This document shows positions 23,801 through 35,690 of a DNA stretch of 64,000 nt, in pieces. The translations under genes and the position numbers were made by a program. This DNA comes from Imbricaverruca yamaguchii. Its lineage: Eukaryota > Arthropoda > Thecostraca > Neoverrucidae. Numbering within the stretch: the first letter of the stretch is position 1; the number at the start of each line of letters is the position of its first letter. The notes beneath the pieces are model-generated. The model saw only the letters and a program-made list of their open reading frames with translations, did no database searches and was not told the origin of the DNA. Location of the stretch: NCBI GenBank assembly GCA_034440575.1, contig JAOTOL010000851.1:83033-147032 (forward strand), in the 5' to 3' direction.

Positions 23801-24546
23801 TCAGTGTTCCGTTGATGATAAAGGAGTCTACCCGTCAGTTAGTCGATTTATTTGTAATGCATGCATAGGCATGTACATGAGCTCATGCATGCGTTCATGC
23901 ATACACAGCTATTTCGGCTTTCAGCATGGAGTTCTTGCAGCCCATTCAGGGACGGATGCAGAGGGTGGACGAAGGGGAAGCCATCCTTTGTAGGAACCGA
24001 AAAGGTGGCCCATGGACATACGGTGCCCCCTCTAAAATGCTCGAGTACAGGCCCTCCCCTCTCCCCCGTCTCCCTCAAATATTTTCAACCAAATGCATCT
24101 CTGAGAGGAAAAGGCGTCCCTCTGAGTAACTGGGTTCACCATCAATCGCCTCCATCCGCTCAAGGTGCTATTCGGCCAAAGGGCTCTCGGCGTCCTCAAA
24201 ATAACGGATTCTGTGACAAAGTTTCAGGCCTCTGAGTGAGCCCATTGGCCGTCAACGTCCCGAATTTCACAACTGAGCGTCCGAGAGCCGTCCTTACCAC
24301 TGCCACTCGGCACACTCCGACCTTTGGTACTCTGGACCTCGCTCGAATGTACCAGAGAGTGCCGCGCAATCATATTCGTTCCACTGAGTGGAATGACAAA
24401 GATTGACACAAGGTCGCAAGGTCTTGCCATACAATAAATGACTGACAGCGCCACACGGTAGCAGGTCGGCCAAGCGCAACAAACAAGAGGCGTGCAGGCG
24501 GTCAGCACAACGCGACTTAAGTGAGGGCCGTTCGGTGACATTCAGC
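20835..24546. other. Intergenic, no gene I can support
   Basis: About 3.7 kb. The plus-strand frame 21610-22122 (170 codons) is hydrophobic and Cys-rich without family features. A minus-strand frame near 21600-21700 contains DASHAATQNFRKYFMAEK, which might be retroelement debris. Two short direct repeats of GAGCGAAGCCCATG lie at 22508-22548. No FBXO22 poly(A) signal was identified with confidence. Confidence 0.4.
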
Positions 24547-26073
24547 TCATCCTCTTCTCGAGCCTCGTGTTTTCGCTCGTCGCCACGGCTCCCTCCGGAG
24601 CCTGTGCCACTTTGTGTCAGAGTGTTCCGTCGCGACGCGGTCACCACGAGTGTTCCGGTGACGGAGTGCCGCACTCTCCGGACGAGTTCCAACACTCTCG
24701 ATCACACGGCCCGGCCCGGACGGTGGTGCGGCCGCCGGCCGACCGTCCACACCTAAACTCGGCCTCGCCGCTGGCTGGCCGGCGGCCGCCGACGCCGGGG
24801 ACGTCTGCATCAGCTGCTCTGCCTGCTCTGCCTCCAGCATGCTGCGTCGCAGTGCGGAGGCGAGCAGCGGCGCGAAGGCGGGAAGCACGCGGGCCGCCGC
24901 CGACGCCGCCGCCTGCAGCATCCCGGCGACGACAGCAATGGCGGCGGCCATCGCCGGCGAGGAGGCGGCCATCGTGTCGGCGACGCGCGCCAAGACGGCG
25001 GCCGACGCCGCCAGCGGCACTGCGAGGGCGTCGCCGAGGGCCATCGCCGCGCCGGCCGCGAGGTTCGGCACGTCGGAGGGCACGATGTCGGCCACACGGT
25101 CAGGCACGTCTGAAGGGACGATGTCGGCCGGCCGGCGCGGAGAAGACACCGGCGGCGGCGGCGTGGCCTCCGTCCGCCGGAGGTGCACCGTCGATTCGGC
25201 CGGAGACCGGGCGGCGGCGGGACGGCGGTGGGAGCCGGCCGGCGCTGCGGCGCCCGCCGGCCGGGTGCGGCCCGCAGACGACACGGACGCGGCCGCCGGC
25301 CTGGCGGCGCGCAGCGGCGGCCACGAGAGCGGTGCGGCGCCGGACCGGCGCGAGACGACCGCCGCCGGCGACTGCGACGTGCTCGGGTCGTGCCGGGAGG
25401 GAGCCGACAGCGGTGAGGTGTTCACCCGTCCCGGCCGGGGCGGCCACGGGCCGCCTGACGTCGCCGGCCGCCCCAGAGGTCGCCACCGGCCCTGCACTGG
25501 CGTGGCGTACCACCTCGGGCGACACCTGCGCTGCGATCGTCCTGGAGCTCCGCGACAGCGTGTGTGTGGGTAGTGGCTCGGTGGGTATGGGTAGTGGTTC
25601 GGTAGGGGTTGGTAATGACTAGATAGGTGTGGGTATTGGCTTGGTGGGCGTGGGTTGTGGCTCGGTGGGTATGGGTAGTGGTTCGGTAGGGGTTGGTAAT
25701 GGCTAGATACTTGTGGGTATTGGCTTGGTGGGCGTGGGCGGTGGCTCCGTGTGTGTGGATGGTGGCTCGAAGGGTGTGGGTAGTGTTTCGGTGGGTAGTA
25801 GCCCGGTGATGGGCGTCGACTGGCTACCAGCATCGGTCGTACTTGAGGAACTGGGGACCACGTATGTGGCGCCAGATCCCTCGACAGTCCCGCGTCCGCT
25901 GACCCTAAGGGATACCAGGGTCGGGGTGTGACCACGGTTTGTCGAGCGAGCTGAAGGGATGCTGTCGGCCGTCGCTGATGCACCGGGCGCTGAAGTGAAT
26001 ACTGCTTCTGAACTGCACTGCCAGGGGCGACTTGAGTGGCGCAGAAAACCACCATGACAGCAAATGACGTCAT
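24547..26073 (-). CDS. Putative secreted His/Tyr/Pro-rich and Ala-rich protein, unrecognised
   Basis: I do not recognise this protein. The frame opens at 26097, but the Met at 26073 gives a signal peptide of normal shape: MTSFAVMVVFCATQVAPGSA. This leaves about 508 residues. After the signal comes a basic stretch. Next, at about residues 95-190, is a Pro/His/Tyr-rich repeat region with HYQPLPNHYPYPPSH twice and PPSQYPHLSSHY-type blocks. A Gly/Arg/Ser-rich section follows. A long Ala-rich, weakly hydrophobic segment near residues 335-415 includes ALAVPLAASAAVLARVAD and MAAAIAVVAGMLQAAASAAA. The tail is basic and low-complexity. Third positions are strongly G/C, as in the other genes here. The composition suggests an extracellular structural protein (cuticle, silk, adhesive or shell-matrix type), but that is inference. 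The 5' end may lie in an upstream exon: GCAATAG just before the Met could be an acceptor. Confidence 0.6.
   Translation of the reverse strand: MTSFAVMVVFCATQVAPGSAVQKQYSLQRPVHQRRPTASLQLARQTVVTPRPWYPLGSADAGLSRDLAPHTWSPVPQVRPMLVASRRPSPGYYPPKHYPHPSSHHPHTRSHRPRPPSQYPQVSSHYQPLPNHYPYPPSHNPRPPSQYPHLSSHYQPLPNHYPYPPSHYPHTRCRGAPGRSQRRCRPRWYATPVQGRWRPLGRPATSGGPWPPRPGRVNTSPLSAPSRHDPSTSQSPAAVVSRRSGAAPLSWPPLRAARPAAASVSSAGRTRPAGAAAPAGSHRRPAAARSPAESTVHLRRTEATPPPPVSSPRRPADIVPSDVPDRVADIVPSDVPNLAAGAAMALGDALAVPLAASAAVLARVADTMAASSPAMAAAIAVVAGMLQAAASAAARVLPAFAPLLASALRRSMLEAEQAEQLMQTSPASAAAGQPAARPSLGVDGRPAAAPPSGPGRVIESVGTRPESAALRHRNTRGDRVATEHSDTKWHRLRREPWRRAKTRGSRRG
25560..25800 (-). repeat. Internal coding repeat of the His/Tyr/Pro region
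   Basis: The plus strand shows repeated GGTAGTGG-TCGGTAGGGGT and GGCTTGGTGGGCGTGGG blocks. On the minus strand they encode the PNHYPYPPSH and PPSQYPHLSSHYQPL repeats. The best pair is spaced about 90 bases apart, which keeps the frame. Confidence 0.75.
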
Positions 26074-26244
26074 CCTATTGCCAGCCTGCCGTTCCACACC
26101 GGTTAGATGGAGATCTTCGCACTGAGGGGAGACCTGCCGAGGAAAAACAGATTATGCATGATGTCTGCATGCAGTTCTCAAGCTTATGCCGTTTCACGGC
26201 ACTTGTGGGGACATCCTTGGATCAACTCGCAAGCATGATTTACT

Positions 26245-27628
26245 TTAACACGCGCCCTGGAGGGGTGGGGAGGGGCGAAATACGCCCACCCCTCAGGATT
26301 TTCGTAGATAACCCCGGATTTTATCGGCAGATATACGCCATTGTTTGCATAGCCGCTTACAAATGAACGATACGTTGTTTAAAGCAAGAAAAATGAAAAT
26401 CGACCGAAAATTTTCCGAGTTAGGGGTCCGTAAAGTAAAAGAAATGTATGAGCGCCAGACCACAAATATCGGCGCTGACGCGCTTCTCGTATATTGGCAA
26501 AAATGAGTTCTTGGCAACAATAGCGACTTGTTTGATGTATATTGTTATACTACATTGATTCAAAGTCATGTCAGGTCACTGAGGTCAAGTCAGGTCAAGT
26601 TCATGACAGGTTAACACACGCCCTGGAGGGGTGGAGGGCGAAATCCGCCCACCCCTCAAATTTTTCGTACACAACTCCATATGGAACAGGCCGATATACT
26701 CCATTTTTTCCGTACCTCCTTAGAAATGACAGGCGCATTGTATACAGCAAGAAAGATGAAAATCGGTCGACAAGTCTTTAAGTTATGGTCCATTAAAGGT
26801 TTTAAAAAATCGCAGCGCCAGATCACAAAAATTGGCGCTGATGCGCTTCCCGTATATTGACAAAAGGAAAGTGTTCTTGACAACACTAGCGACTTGTTTC
26901 ATGCATATTGTTATGCTATACAATTTAAAAGTCATGTTAGATCGCCGAGGTCATCATGACAGGCTAATGGAACCAAACTTGGTCAACTGGAATGTTGTAA
27001 ATGGAAATGACTGTCAGGTTACTCCCTACACATCCGGAAATCTACTATTTATCATTGTGTGCCTAGTTAGTTAGTTATTAGGAGTTTAGGGTGCATCAAC
27101 TGCAGTGGTTATACAGCGCTCATTCATTGTGTGCCTAAGCGTTTCTATACTTGATTCATGTATTTCAATCCCTTCTTTGCGAAGCCGATTGTACCGACCC
27201 GCCCAACGGAGCAGTCAGGTGGGCAGCCCTGTTCCGGTAACTGGAGCAGGTAATGACCTGATAAAGTGCTCCCATATCGGTGACCTGGTGACCTGAGATC
27301 AAATGGCGGATCTGGCATATGCATCACATCATTAGTAATGTCCAAAACATGATTGATCCCAATTTTGGAGGAAACAAATCACAGCGATCCATAACAATGA
27401 CAAGCCAAGCCACGCAAAACCAGAAAATTTTGCTATTTTGACCTCATTTGACCTTGAAGATATTGACAGAAGGTCACGGAAGTTGCACACAATAGAGTTA
27501 ACTATCGTGCCCATCGACCCTGCGAATTTCGTTGCTCTAGCCTTAATGGGAGCCGATATCTTAGGGGGGCGGAATCCGCCCCCCTCCAGTGCGAGTAATT
27601 TTCATAGGCCCTCCAGGGCGCATGTTAA
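26245..27628. mobile_element. TTAA-flanked repeat with CGCCCTGGAGGG ends
   Basis: The left end reads TTAACACGCGCCCTGGAGGG, and the right end is its near inverse (CCCTCCAGGGCGCATGTTAA). Both ends carry TTAA, the piggyBac target duplication. A second forward copy of the left end (TTAACACACGCCCTGGAGGG) starts at 26611. The 366-base segment 26245-26610 and the following stretch are clearly related, so the element contains a diverged tandem duplication. No transposase is seen. A family C SINE tail lies inside near 27062-27130. A non-autonomous piggyBac-like element is the simplest reading; a compound of two solo elements is possible. Confidence 0.6.
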
Positions 27629-29334
27629 TGTCTGAATTATGGATATCAGTGTATGCTATATTTCCTGTAGTTCTTTGCAGCCTGATTAGTTAGTCAACTA
27701 TGTTGCTCCGAGGAGAAAACTCTGTCCGCCTATAAATAACCTGGAAATGCATTCCAAATGTGTCGGATAATTTTTCCAGGGCGCGGTATAAAAACGACTC
27801 CAATTTTGCACGGTTCGCATTGTGCTAACTTTGCTAATGCGTATCAACTTGGCATTTCTTTGAGTCGCCTTCAGCCTGTCAACAGATCTAGATGCAGTTA
27901 TCTTCTAGCCACCTCCTTGTAGAGGTTCGAGCTGCCCCAGTATTCACTCGAACTTCTCCAGTGATCATCTACAGGTGCTAACGTGTCACGATGCTCCTCC
28001 AGGATGACTTTGGATTCAGCGGCCATAACACTGGCGGGCCCTCAGCATAATCTACTTTGCTTTGCTTAGGGCCAAATGAGAACCAAGCTATGCGATTTGT
28101 TGTGGAGCCGAATTGGATTAGGAAGTAAAAGAAGAACATTTTCAATTATCAGGAAGATTCCAAAAGCAACACAAGTTAAAAGCCATGGTCAAGTGGGCGC
28201 GGATGTTCTATTGAACATCCACTCACTCACTTCTAGAGAACATATGCGTTCTGCAAAACTAGCAGCATGAAATGAACTGTCTCACCTCTTCATCGTGGCT
28301 CCCTTGCTCCGGATTGCGGAAAGTCCAGCTGCTCGGACGGACTGGACGCCACTCGGCCGCGTCAGAGATGTCGCCGTGACGTCACGTGCACCGACGGGCG
28401 TTCGGAAGTGTTGCCGACGTGAGGCTCTCAGCGGGAGCGCCCCGGGTGTTGCCCATGTCGCGTTGGCGGACACACAGCCCGGTCTGACGGCCGGCTGCAC
28501 TCACAGCACGTCCCGCTGTTCTCCGCGCCGGAAATACTGGTTTACGGAGCGCGGCTTTCGCTGATTCCGTGTCGAGTTCCGAGGCGCATTGTGTGTGAAG
28601 GGCTGTGCGGCATTGTGCGGCCCGCTATCCTTTGTGTCGGCGCTGTCGCAGGAACGAGCCAGGTTAGATCGGTGGTCTGATTCTGCGCTATCAGTACGCG
28701 TAGTGAGGCTAACGAGCAGACAGAGAGCCTTGCAGGCCGGCGGGATGTTCTACATAGAGTGTGAGATAGCGACAAGTACATTGATCCTGGTGTATACACT
28801 ACGCTGGTAACCCAAATGGCGGACGCCAGAATCAGATCTGGATGGAACACAAAAGCCCAAATAGTGGAATTTCAGTCGAGATGAGGCGGTTGACTTTTCA
28901 CATGTTCGTGGTTACAAATTATACTCTTGGGAGCATCGGAAGATCCCCTCAGCAAACACATAGAATAAACCGTGGGTTATCTACCAACAAGAAGCTGATG
29001 GAACGAGCAGCTTCGCAGACCTTTGTAGTGTTCGCTGCTTGATCGAAAATGCAGTCTTCGGTGCTCCGTTTATTGCTTCGTTGCAGTCTTTCCAGCGCAA
29101 GTGCTGTTTCCACTAATGTTCTATTCCATTGGGCGTTTCTTGTTAACTGGAATAACTACACAAACATAAGCGTATGAACAGGGGTAGGGAACGGAGCAGT
29201 AGGGAACACTGTTCATACACATATGTGCGAGCTGAATATTGATTCCATGGACTTTTTGATAAGAATCACGTCAAAATGTCTCTTGTTCACGAAGTCTGGA
29301 ATAGTTCTTCTGCCACTATGCATGTAGGATATAT

Positions 29335-29342
<8 letters not shown>
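27629..29342. other. Intergenic with a CpG-rich patch
   Basis: No gene can be supported. The stretch 28310-28650 is GC- and CpG-rich with open frames on both strands, and could be a promoter-associated region or a first exon. No splice sites or domains confirm this. Confidence 0.4.
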
Positions 29343-29412
<70 letters not shown>

Positions 29413-29512
29413 GTATATACACATCTGTGTTTTTGGGGGGTTAGTGTTTTGGGGTGTTTATATATATGTATATACACATGGGTGTTTTTGGGGGTTTTGG
29501 GGGCCTACGTAA
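29343..29512. repeat. (TA)n microsatellite with a short tandem duplication
   Basis: A TA run to about 29412 is followed by two related blocks of TATATACACAT...GTGTTTTTGGGGG, at about 29413-29450 and 29469-29505. Confidence 0.9.
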
Positions 29513-31599
29513 ATATATACAGGTGTATGTTGAGTTTATGACTTCATTCTGATCACAAGCAATGCGGCGCCCTAAGCTGTCCTTTGTATAAGCTCCGCCC
29601 ATTACAACTAATGTATACCCTGGTCAGGGGCTTTCTACCGTAAGTTAGTGGCTTTTAGTGAGCACTGGAATCTTCTACGAGTAGCGAACGTCTGTGCGCA
29701 CTGCATTTTGCCACCTTTCTTAGAGCAAGGTGGGGAGGGGAATGGGAGTTTTTGCAACTCCAAGTAGCGTCTCTAAATGGAGAGCATTAGCGATAAGAAG
29801 CAAAACTAATGTGTTGCTTAGGCGGGTCTTGCATTTGCATTTTAACTTTTGGTTAGTTATTTGGGCTTCAGGGTACATCGACTTCATTGGTCATGTAGCG
29901 CGCATTACATTTGAACTGTACATACCTCCAATTACTGGTTAGGTTTCAGCGTCAGTTCAGAATTCATTACTTTTCTTCAGAGAATGGAAAATAGTGATAT
30001 TGTGTTGTTCTCTGTGCAAAAAAAAACAACAACAGATACGAGCGGGAAATATTCTGTATGGTATTCTCCAATATTTGGGAAATTAACATTATGTGATTTA
30101 CTACATTTCGACCCATGGAACACAGGTGCGTTTTAGAAACTTCGACAAAGGTGACCGAAAACAGATTGATTGTACCCAGTATTAGGTATGAACGCGAAGA
30201 TAATGTTCAGTGTCCATCTGAACCCAACAAATATCTGGGGACTAATGTCAGAAAACATTATCTGAAGTGAAGTATGATTAGTGATTTTGACTAACCCTAG
30301 AATCCAAACAATATACAAAATGTTACTCGAGTTGTTCATCCCCTGAGCACTACAAACTTTGGCCATGAGGGGGAGGAAGATTAAGTGAGATTAATTGCCG
30401 ATAGTCCCTGTTTCGTCGGGAAGCATCCGGACACAATCTTTCCTGTAACGCCATGCATCAGCGAACTAACGGCTGTCGAAAATGTACCACGTACGGAAAT
30501 GTACAAAGTATGTCAGTGACCGGAGACATGAATTAGTACCATGCCAAGGAAAGGCAAAGCACGCCAACCAACTGTGCCAAGAGTCGGAACACTAGCATGA
30601 GCCGAATTTCTGTGGGTGCGAGAGAAAACAAGAACATTTAGTGGAGGACGGTTGCATTCATTTCCTGCACGCGCAAGGACCAATGGACCTCCGAAAAACA
30701 TGATGGACCTACTTTTATATCTAGGAGCCCCAAAAGCTCCAAGTGGCGGGTGGGTAAGGTGACGTAAAGTTTGCATCCTGCTTCACAACAGAGGCTCCAT
30801 TCCACACGCACCCCCCCTCACGTCCAGACGGCGCCTGTTGATTTTGGTACATCATGTGATGCTGGTGACACTGCGACAGTATTATGTGCGGTGCCTCGCG
30901 CTTTCTTATTGTCGAACACCCGTGGCCTCTTCTTCTCATGCTGAGATATGTGAGGTATGGCGGTGGTGCTCTGGTCCGGTCGCGAAGGTATAACCTTCCA
31001 CCGACATCCATGGTGCTGATTTATGGAATGGGACATGTGATGCTTACCCACACATGCTGCCCTCAGTATCTTCGCAGAAAATGCCTCACATCCTAGTTCA
31101 CATTATTTGTAAAGATCTAACACCGTAACAAAAATTGCAAAGCGAAGGTACGGAAGCGCTACCGCGAAGTATCAAAGCGAATAGGCGATTTGCTGCTTCA
31201 ACACAAGCAAAACATGTGTTTCGGCACAAAGAATGCGACACAACATACCTTAAAAAGCACCATACAGCCTACTACTTAATCTTCACGAGTAACGTGTTAC
31301 GATTCAAAAGTGATACTAAACCATATCCTATAACATTTTCCAGAGGCATGTGCTTCGACGAACGTTCCAGCAGCATGGTTGAAAAGGTAAATCGGTCTCA
31401 AGGCCTGTATAACCAAGGTTCCCGACCGGGACGTGTACAGGTAGTGTTTCCGAGAATTCCTCTTTGGTGGGTTGTCAGAACGCAAATGAATATTATCTTG
31501 TTTAGAGGTCACTAAGTTGGTATAGTTGAAAGCCTCCTCGCCAATTTCACTAAAGTGAAATAAGTCAGTAGGCGCTCACGCTGTGTGAAGCAGTCCTCA
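29513..31599. other. Intergenic, no gene seen
   Basis: About 2 kb. A family C SINE-like block (TTTGGGCTTCAGGGTACATC, then TTGGTCATGTAGCGCG) lies at 29855-29912. Otherwise only short frames without domains. Confidence 0.45.
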
Positions 31600-32050
31600 C
31601 ACGGCCTAAACGGCCACGTCACGATTGTAACGGCTACGTCACGGTTGAAACGGCTACGTCACGGTCGTAACTACCACGGTGCGGTCGTAACGGCCACGTC
31701 ACCGTCACAGTCGTAACGCCTACGTTACCGTCGCAACGACCACGTCACGGTCGTAACAACCACGTCGCCGTCGTAACGACCACGTCACAGTCGTAACGAT
31801 CACGTCACGGTCGTAACTACCACGGTACGGTCGTAACGGCCACGTCACCGTCACAATGGGCACGTCACAGTCATAGCGCCTACGTTACCGTCGTAACGAC
31901 CACGTCACGGTCGTAACGGGCACGTCACCGTCGTAACGGGCACGTCGCCGTCATAGCGATCACGTCACGGTCGTAACAGCAACGCAACGCCGTTAGCCCC
32001 ACGTCACGATGGTAGCGGTCATGTCATCGCCGTGACGGCCAAGCCACGGT
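31600..32050. repeat. CpG-rich 20-bp satellite with higher-order structure
   Basis: About 22 tandem units of the type CACGTCACGGTCGTAACGAC. A larger block that starts with TACCACGGTRCGGTCGTAAC occurs near 31671 and again near 31817, so a higher-order repeat of about 146 bases is overlaid. Most units contain two to four CpGs and, on the minus strand, TGACGTGG (a CRE/ATF-like half-site). There is no coding potential. Confidence 0.93.
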
Positions 32051-34874
32051 CGGCCTGTGTCCCTCTGCGGTCAGGGCTGAGGAAGCGAAACGGCGCCGGT
32101 GTGTGGCGCCCGCCAAGAATAAAATATAGATTACTAATCCTCGATGCCACCTAACTATTACCTGCATTTGCTTCCAGATGCTTTGAAATAACACCCTTGT
32201 TTTTGATACTCCCGTCGAAGAGCGTGTGATTCCAACAACTGTTCCCCTGAGTTTGAAAAAAACAAGGTTTAACTTCGGCATTTCACATTTCTACTCGCCA
32301 CTTTCTGAAACGATAATTCACCCATGCTGTCACGTCAAATTTCAACTGATTTTTTCGAGCTGTCGGTTCGGCATGAGTTCAGAAGACGTGATCCTGAGTG
32401 GCCTGTCTTCATGCATGGGCAGCAGTTGTGGCATGCATGCCAGCCGCAACATCTGACGCATAACTCCGCTGGGTCCGCAGAAGAGGCCGGCAATCCGTCC
32501 ACTTTCGCTCTGCCCGCCGCGACCGACCCGATCACTTTCCCGGAACACGTCCCGGCTGGCCGTGCAATGTGGCTCGGACCTGGGAGCTGGCTACACCGAG
32601 CCGACCAGCCGCGTGGCCAGGTCAGTTCGGGCGTCTGTGAGGATGCCGCTCGTGGCGTCAGCTTCCTGCGAGGACATAGTCTGTTTCATCGGCGACGATC
32701 GGCGACGATTGCATCGCCTTTCTGAAGGCGATGCATGACGTCATATGGTTCAACGACGCCTGGCTTAAGCCCGCTACACCTAGCCGGCTGCCGAGTCTGC
32801 CGGGTTATTACCTCCACTGCGCAGACCGACCGGAAAAACGAGGCTTCGGTGGGGTGGCCGTGGCCGCCAGGACGGCGTAAGGGTGACACCGCTCAGCGAC
32901 TGCAGAACCACGCCACCCCAGTCAGACAGCAGGGTCGAGTCATCGTGTGCCTCGGTGAAACCGGACTGCAAGCGGTGGCTCATTCTCGGTGTCGGACGCC
33001 GTCCTCCCCGGCGCAATGTCGCAGACTTGAAAGCGACTTCTCCGACTTCGACTCGGTGCGAACGGATTTGTATTGATCATTCATCGTGTAGTCATTATCC
33101 TCGGCGATCTAAATTGCGATCTTACAAAGCCTGGTGGTGACTATGATGAGCCGATAAGGTTTTCATCTGCGAGAAGCTGATGAAAGATAAAAACCTAAGA
33201 CCTTTTTCTTTTCCCGCGTCGTTTTCCGTTATCCATTTTTACCCAGCTGGCCACGACGTGCTAGAATTTGCTGTGCCCATGCCGTGTCCCATGCCAGTTT
33301 AAGAGAAGTGGCAACTGGTGATATATGCTAGAATTTGGAATATTCTGCTGGACTGTAATATACAACTGGCATACTTTGCATGGAGAATATAGCACAGCAG
33401 AATATGCGAAATATGCAGCTTCATGGCAACTATCTGTCGAACACCCCAGCTTGTAACTGGGCAGTGGGTGACTTTGAAAATCAGCGACAACCACGAGTCC
33501 CACACTCCGGGGTTGATCTCGCCTTTATGTAGTATCTTTGGCCATCGACAATCCAGCCAACTATCTCAGTGTAATGAAGCAAAAAACGACTGATCTGTGT
33601 GCATAATCATGACGGCATATTCACCCCTCCGGAAATGCTCGAGTGTACCCCCTCACCATTCGCCCAAAGGATTTTTTTTTCAACAAGAGGCACCCCCTTG
33701 GAGGGAAAGGTGACCTGACAGAAAGAGCGTCCCTTCAGTGCGCTAGAATGCATCCCTCCCCTTCCTCCCCACCGCTCAGCGGATTTTCAGCAGAAGGCGC
33801 CACTCCATGCACTTGCGCAGTGGCGCCTTTCCAAAAATGGCCCATGACAACGCCTGGATCCGCTCCTGCGTCAGGTCCGGCTGGTGTTCATCACACACCG
33901 ACTGCATGCCTTCAGTTCACACGACAGCTGAATGGCTCTTCCACTTCATTTTATATACCATATACAAGCACAACTTGCAAGTCAGTCGAGCGAAAACAAA
34001 TCAGGATTGCGTAGAAAACTGGATCATATTAGTTAACAATGGGGGAACCGCGCACTCTGCCATGGATACAACCGCAAACAGGCACTTTTTGGCTTATTGT
34101 CTAAAATATATATATACACACATACATGCAGACCGGTGATAAAATTGTTACATGAATTGGCATGCGTGGGTGGACGTGCACCGGGATATGCGTCCCTCGC
34201 GAGGCCCCCGGTCGTTCCGCCAGCGCCAGAACGAGCCACTGCGACATCCCAAATCTCCGCTACTCCCAGACTCGCACACATCTGTCAAAATACTCGATGA
34301 GGTTCCTGTTGGCGAGCGCCAAAATGGGCCGCTCTAAGGCCTGGTGGCGGCAGCACAGCCCCCAGGCCGGCAAAACACCCCAGATAATAGCAAAACGGCG
34401 CTCGGCGTCGGCGGAAAAGCTCCCGGGAGGCGCGAGCAGTTCTCCCAACAACAGCCAAAGCGCTCCTGGAGAGCGATCTCCCGTTGCCCAGGAGCGACGC
34501 CGCTGCGCGCGCGCCACCGTACCGCTCAGATCTTCACCCGCCGAAGCGCCCCACTCACGCACTCTAGTACCGACCTAAACGCCAGATCCACTCACACACC
34601 TGCCGGGCGCCCCACTGCACCGCCAACACTGCCCTCCCGTCGTGCTCCGCCCCTGTGCGCGGCGACCCGCCCACCACATCATACCACACCCACCACTTCA
34701 TACCCCGCCCATCGCACCGTGACCTCCCACACTCGAGGCCAGAATAAATGCGCCGCCAGGCGGCGCGCCGCGAGCCGTTAGAGCGCGGGTTAATCTCACA
34801 CAGACGGCGCGGCACCGGCGACCGTCCGGCCGACGGCGCCGGCGCCACGGCTGACCCCGGCCGGCGCCGCCCGC
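32051..34874. other. Between satellite and Lasp stop; probable Lasp 3' untranslated region at the right
   Basis: No protein-coding gene is supported. The part next to 34875 (34150-34874) is GC-rich and should contain the 3' untranslated region of the minus-strand Lasp gene. I did not find a clear minus-strand AATAAA signal close by. Frames of 100-145 codons occur on both strands there and look like GC-rich noise. Confidence 0.4.
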
Positions 34875-35054
34875 TCACAGGTCGACCGGGTCGACGTAGT
34901 TGGCCGGCAGCATGCCGCGCTGCCCGGTGCGCTGGCACGTGCCCGTCATCCAGCCGTCGTCGATGGGCTGGCAGCCGACCATCAGGTCGCCGTCGCGGAA
35001 CGATATCTCGTCCACGTCGGCCGCGTCGTAGTCGTACATGGCGCGGTAGCAGCG
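34875..35054 (-). CDS. Lasp: Lasp, terminal exon: SH3 domain and stop
   Basis: Last coding exon of a LIM and SH3 protein, an actin-binding adaptor at muscle and focal-contact filaments. It encodes [19 protein letters not shown], then [19 protein letters not shown] and [18 protein letters not shown], then TGA at 34875-34877. This is a complete SH3 domain with ALYDY-type start (AMYDYDAAD), DDGW and the GMLPANYV end. The wording [24 protein letters not shown] is specific to the LASP/nebulette/nebulin SH3. The acceptor is CGTCGGCAG before 35054, without a strong pyrimidine tract; the exon starts in phase 0, which fits the phase 0 end at 46293. Upstream of this acceptor its first 22 bases and flanking intron are repeated about ten times. 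The real copy is the only one that continues into the SH3 code. Confidence 0.95.
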   Translation of the reverse strand, partial: RCYRAMYDYDAADVDEISFRDGDLMVGCQPIDDGWMTGTCQRTGQRGMLPANYVDPVDL

Positions 35055-35690
35055 CTGCCGACGGGACACACTGTCAGAGGTCGTACATGGCGCGGTAGCA
35101 GCGCTGCCGACGGGACACACTGTCAGAGGTCGTACATGGCGCGGTAGCAGCGCTGCCGACGGGACACACTGTCAGAGGTCGTACATGGCGCGGTAGCAGC
35201 GCTGCCCATGGGACACACTGTCAGAGGTCGTGCATGGCGCGGTAGCAGCGCTGCCGACGGGACACACTGTCAGAGGTCGTACATGGCGCGGTAGCAGCGC
35301 TGCCGACGGGACACACTGTCAGAGGTCGTACATAGCGCGGTAGCAGCGCTGCCGACGGGACACACTGTTAGAGGTCGTACATGGCGCGGTAGCAGCGCTG
35401 CCGACGGGCCACACTGTCAGAGGTCGTACATGGCGCGGTAGCAGCGCTGCCCACGGGACACACTGTCAGAGGTCGTACATGGCGCGGTAGCAGCGCTGCC
35501 GACGGGACACACTGACAGAGGTCGTGCATGGCGCGGTAGCAGCGTTGCAGCAGGGGAACGCTGTCAGAGGGTGGATACTGACGGCAGGTTATACATGGCG
35601 CGATAGCAGCGCTGCCGCAGGGGCACGTCGCCAGAGGGTGGACACTGACGGGAGGTCTTGCATGGCCCGACAGCAGAGTCGTGGTCAAGA
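35033..35690. repeat. 49-bp minisatellite made of the Lasp SH3 splice acceptor
   Basis: Eleven copies start every 49 bases from 35033 to 35523, and two longer, diverged copies follow to about 35690. On the minus strand each regular unit reads GTCGGCAG|CGCTGCTACC, GCGCCATGTACGAC, then CTCTGACAGTGTGTCCC. The first unit's coding part is the true exon start; the others copy the acceptor and the codons RCYRAMYD, then run into CTC TGA. Confidence 0.96.

Noticed and set aside
24567..25622. Plus-strand frame of 351 codons opposite the secreted protein
   Set aside because: Arg/Pro/Ala composition typical of an antisense shadow; no signal peptide or domain.
35033..35690. CRISPR-like array
   Set aside because: Units are contiguous with no variable spacers, the context is eukaryotic, and the unit is an exon junction.
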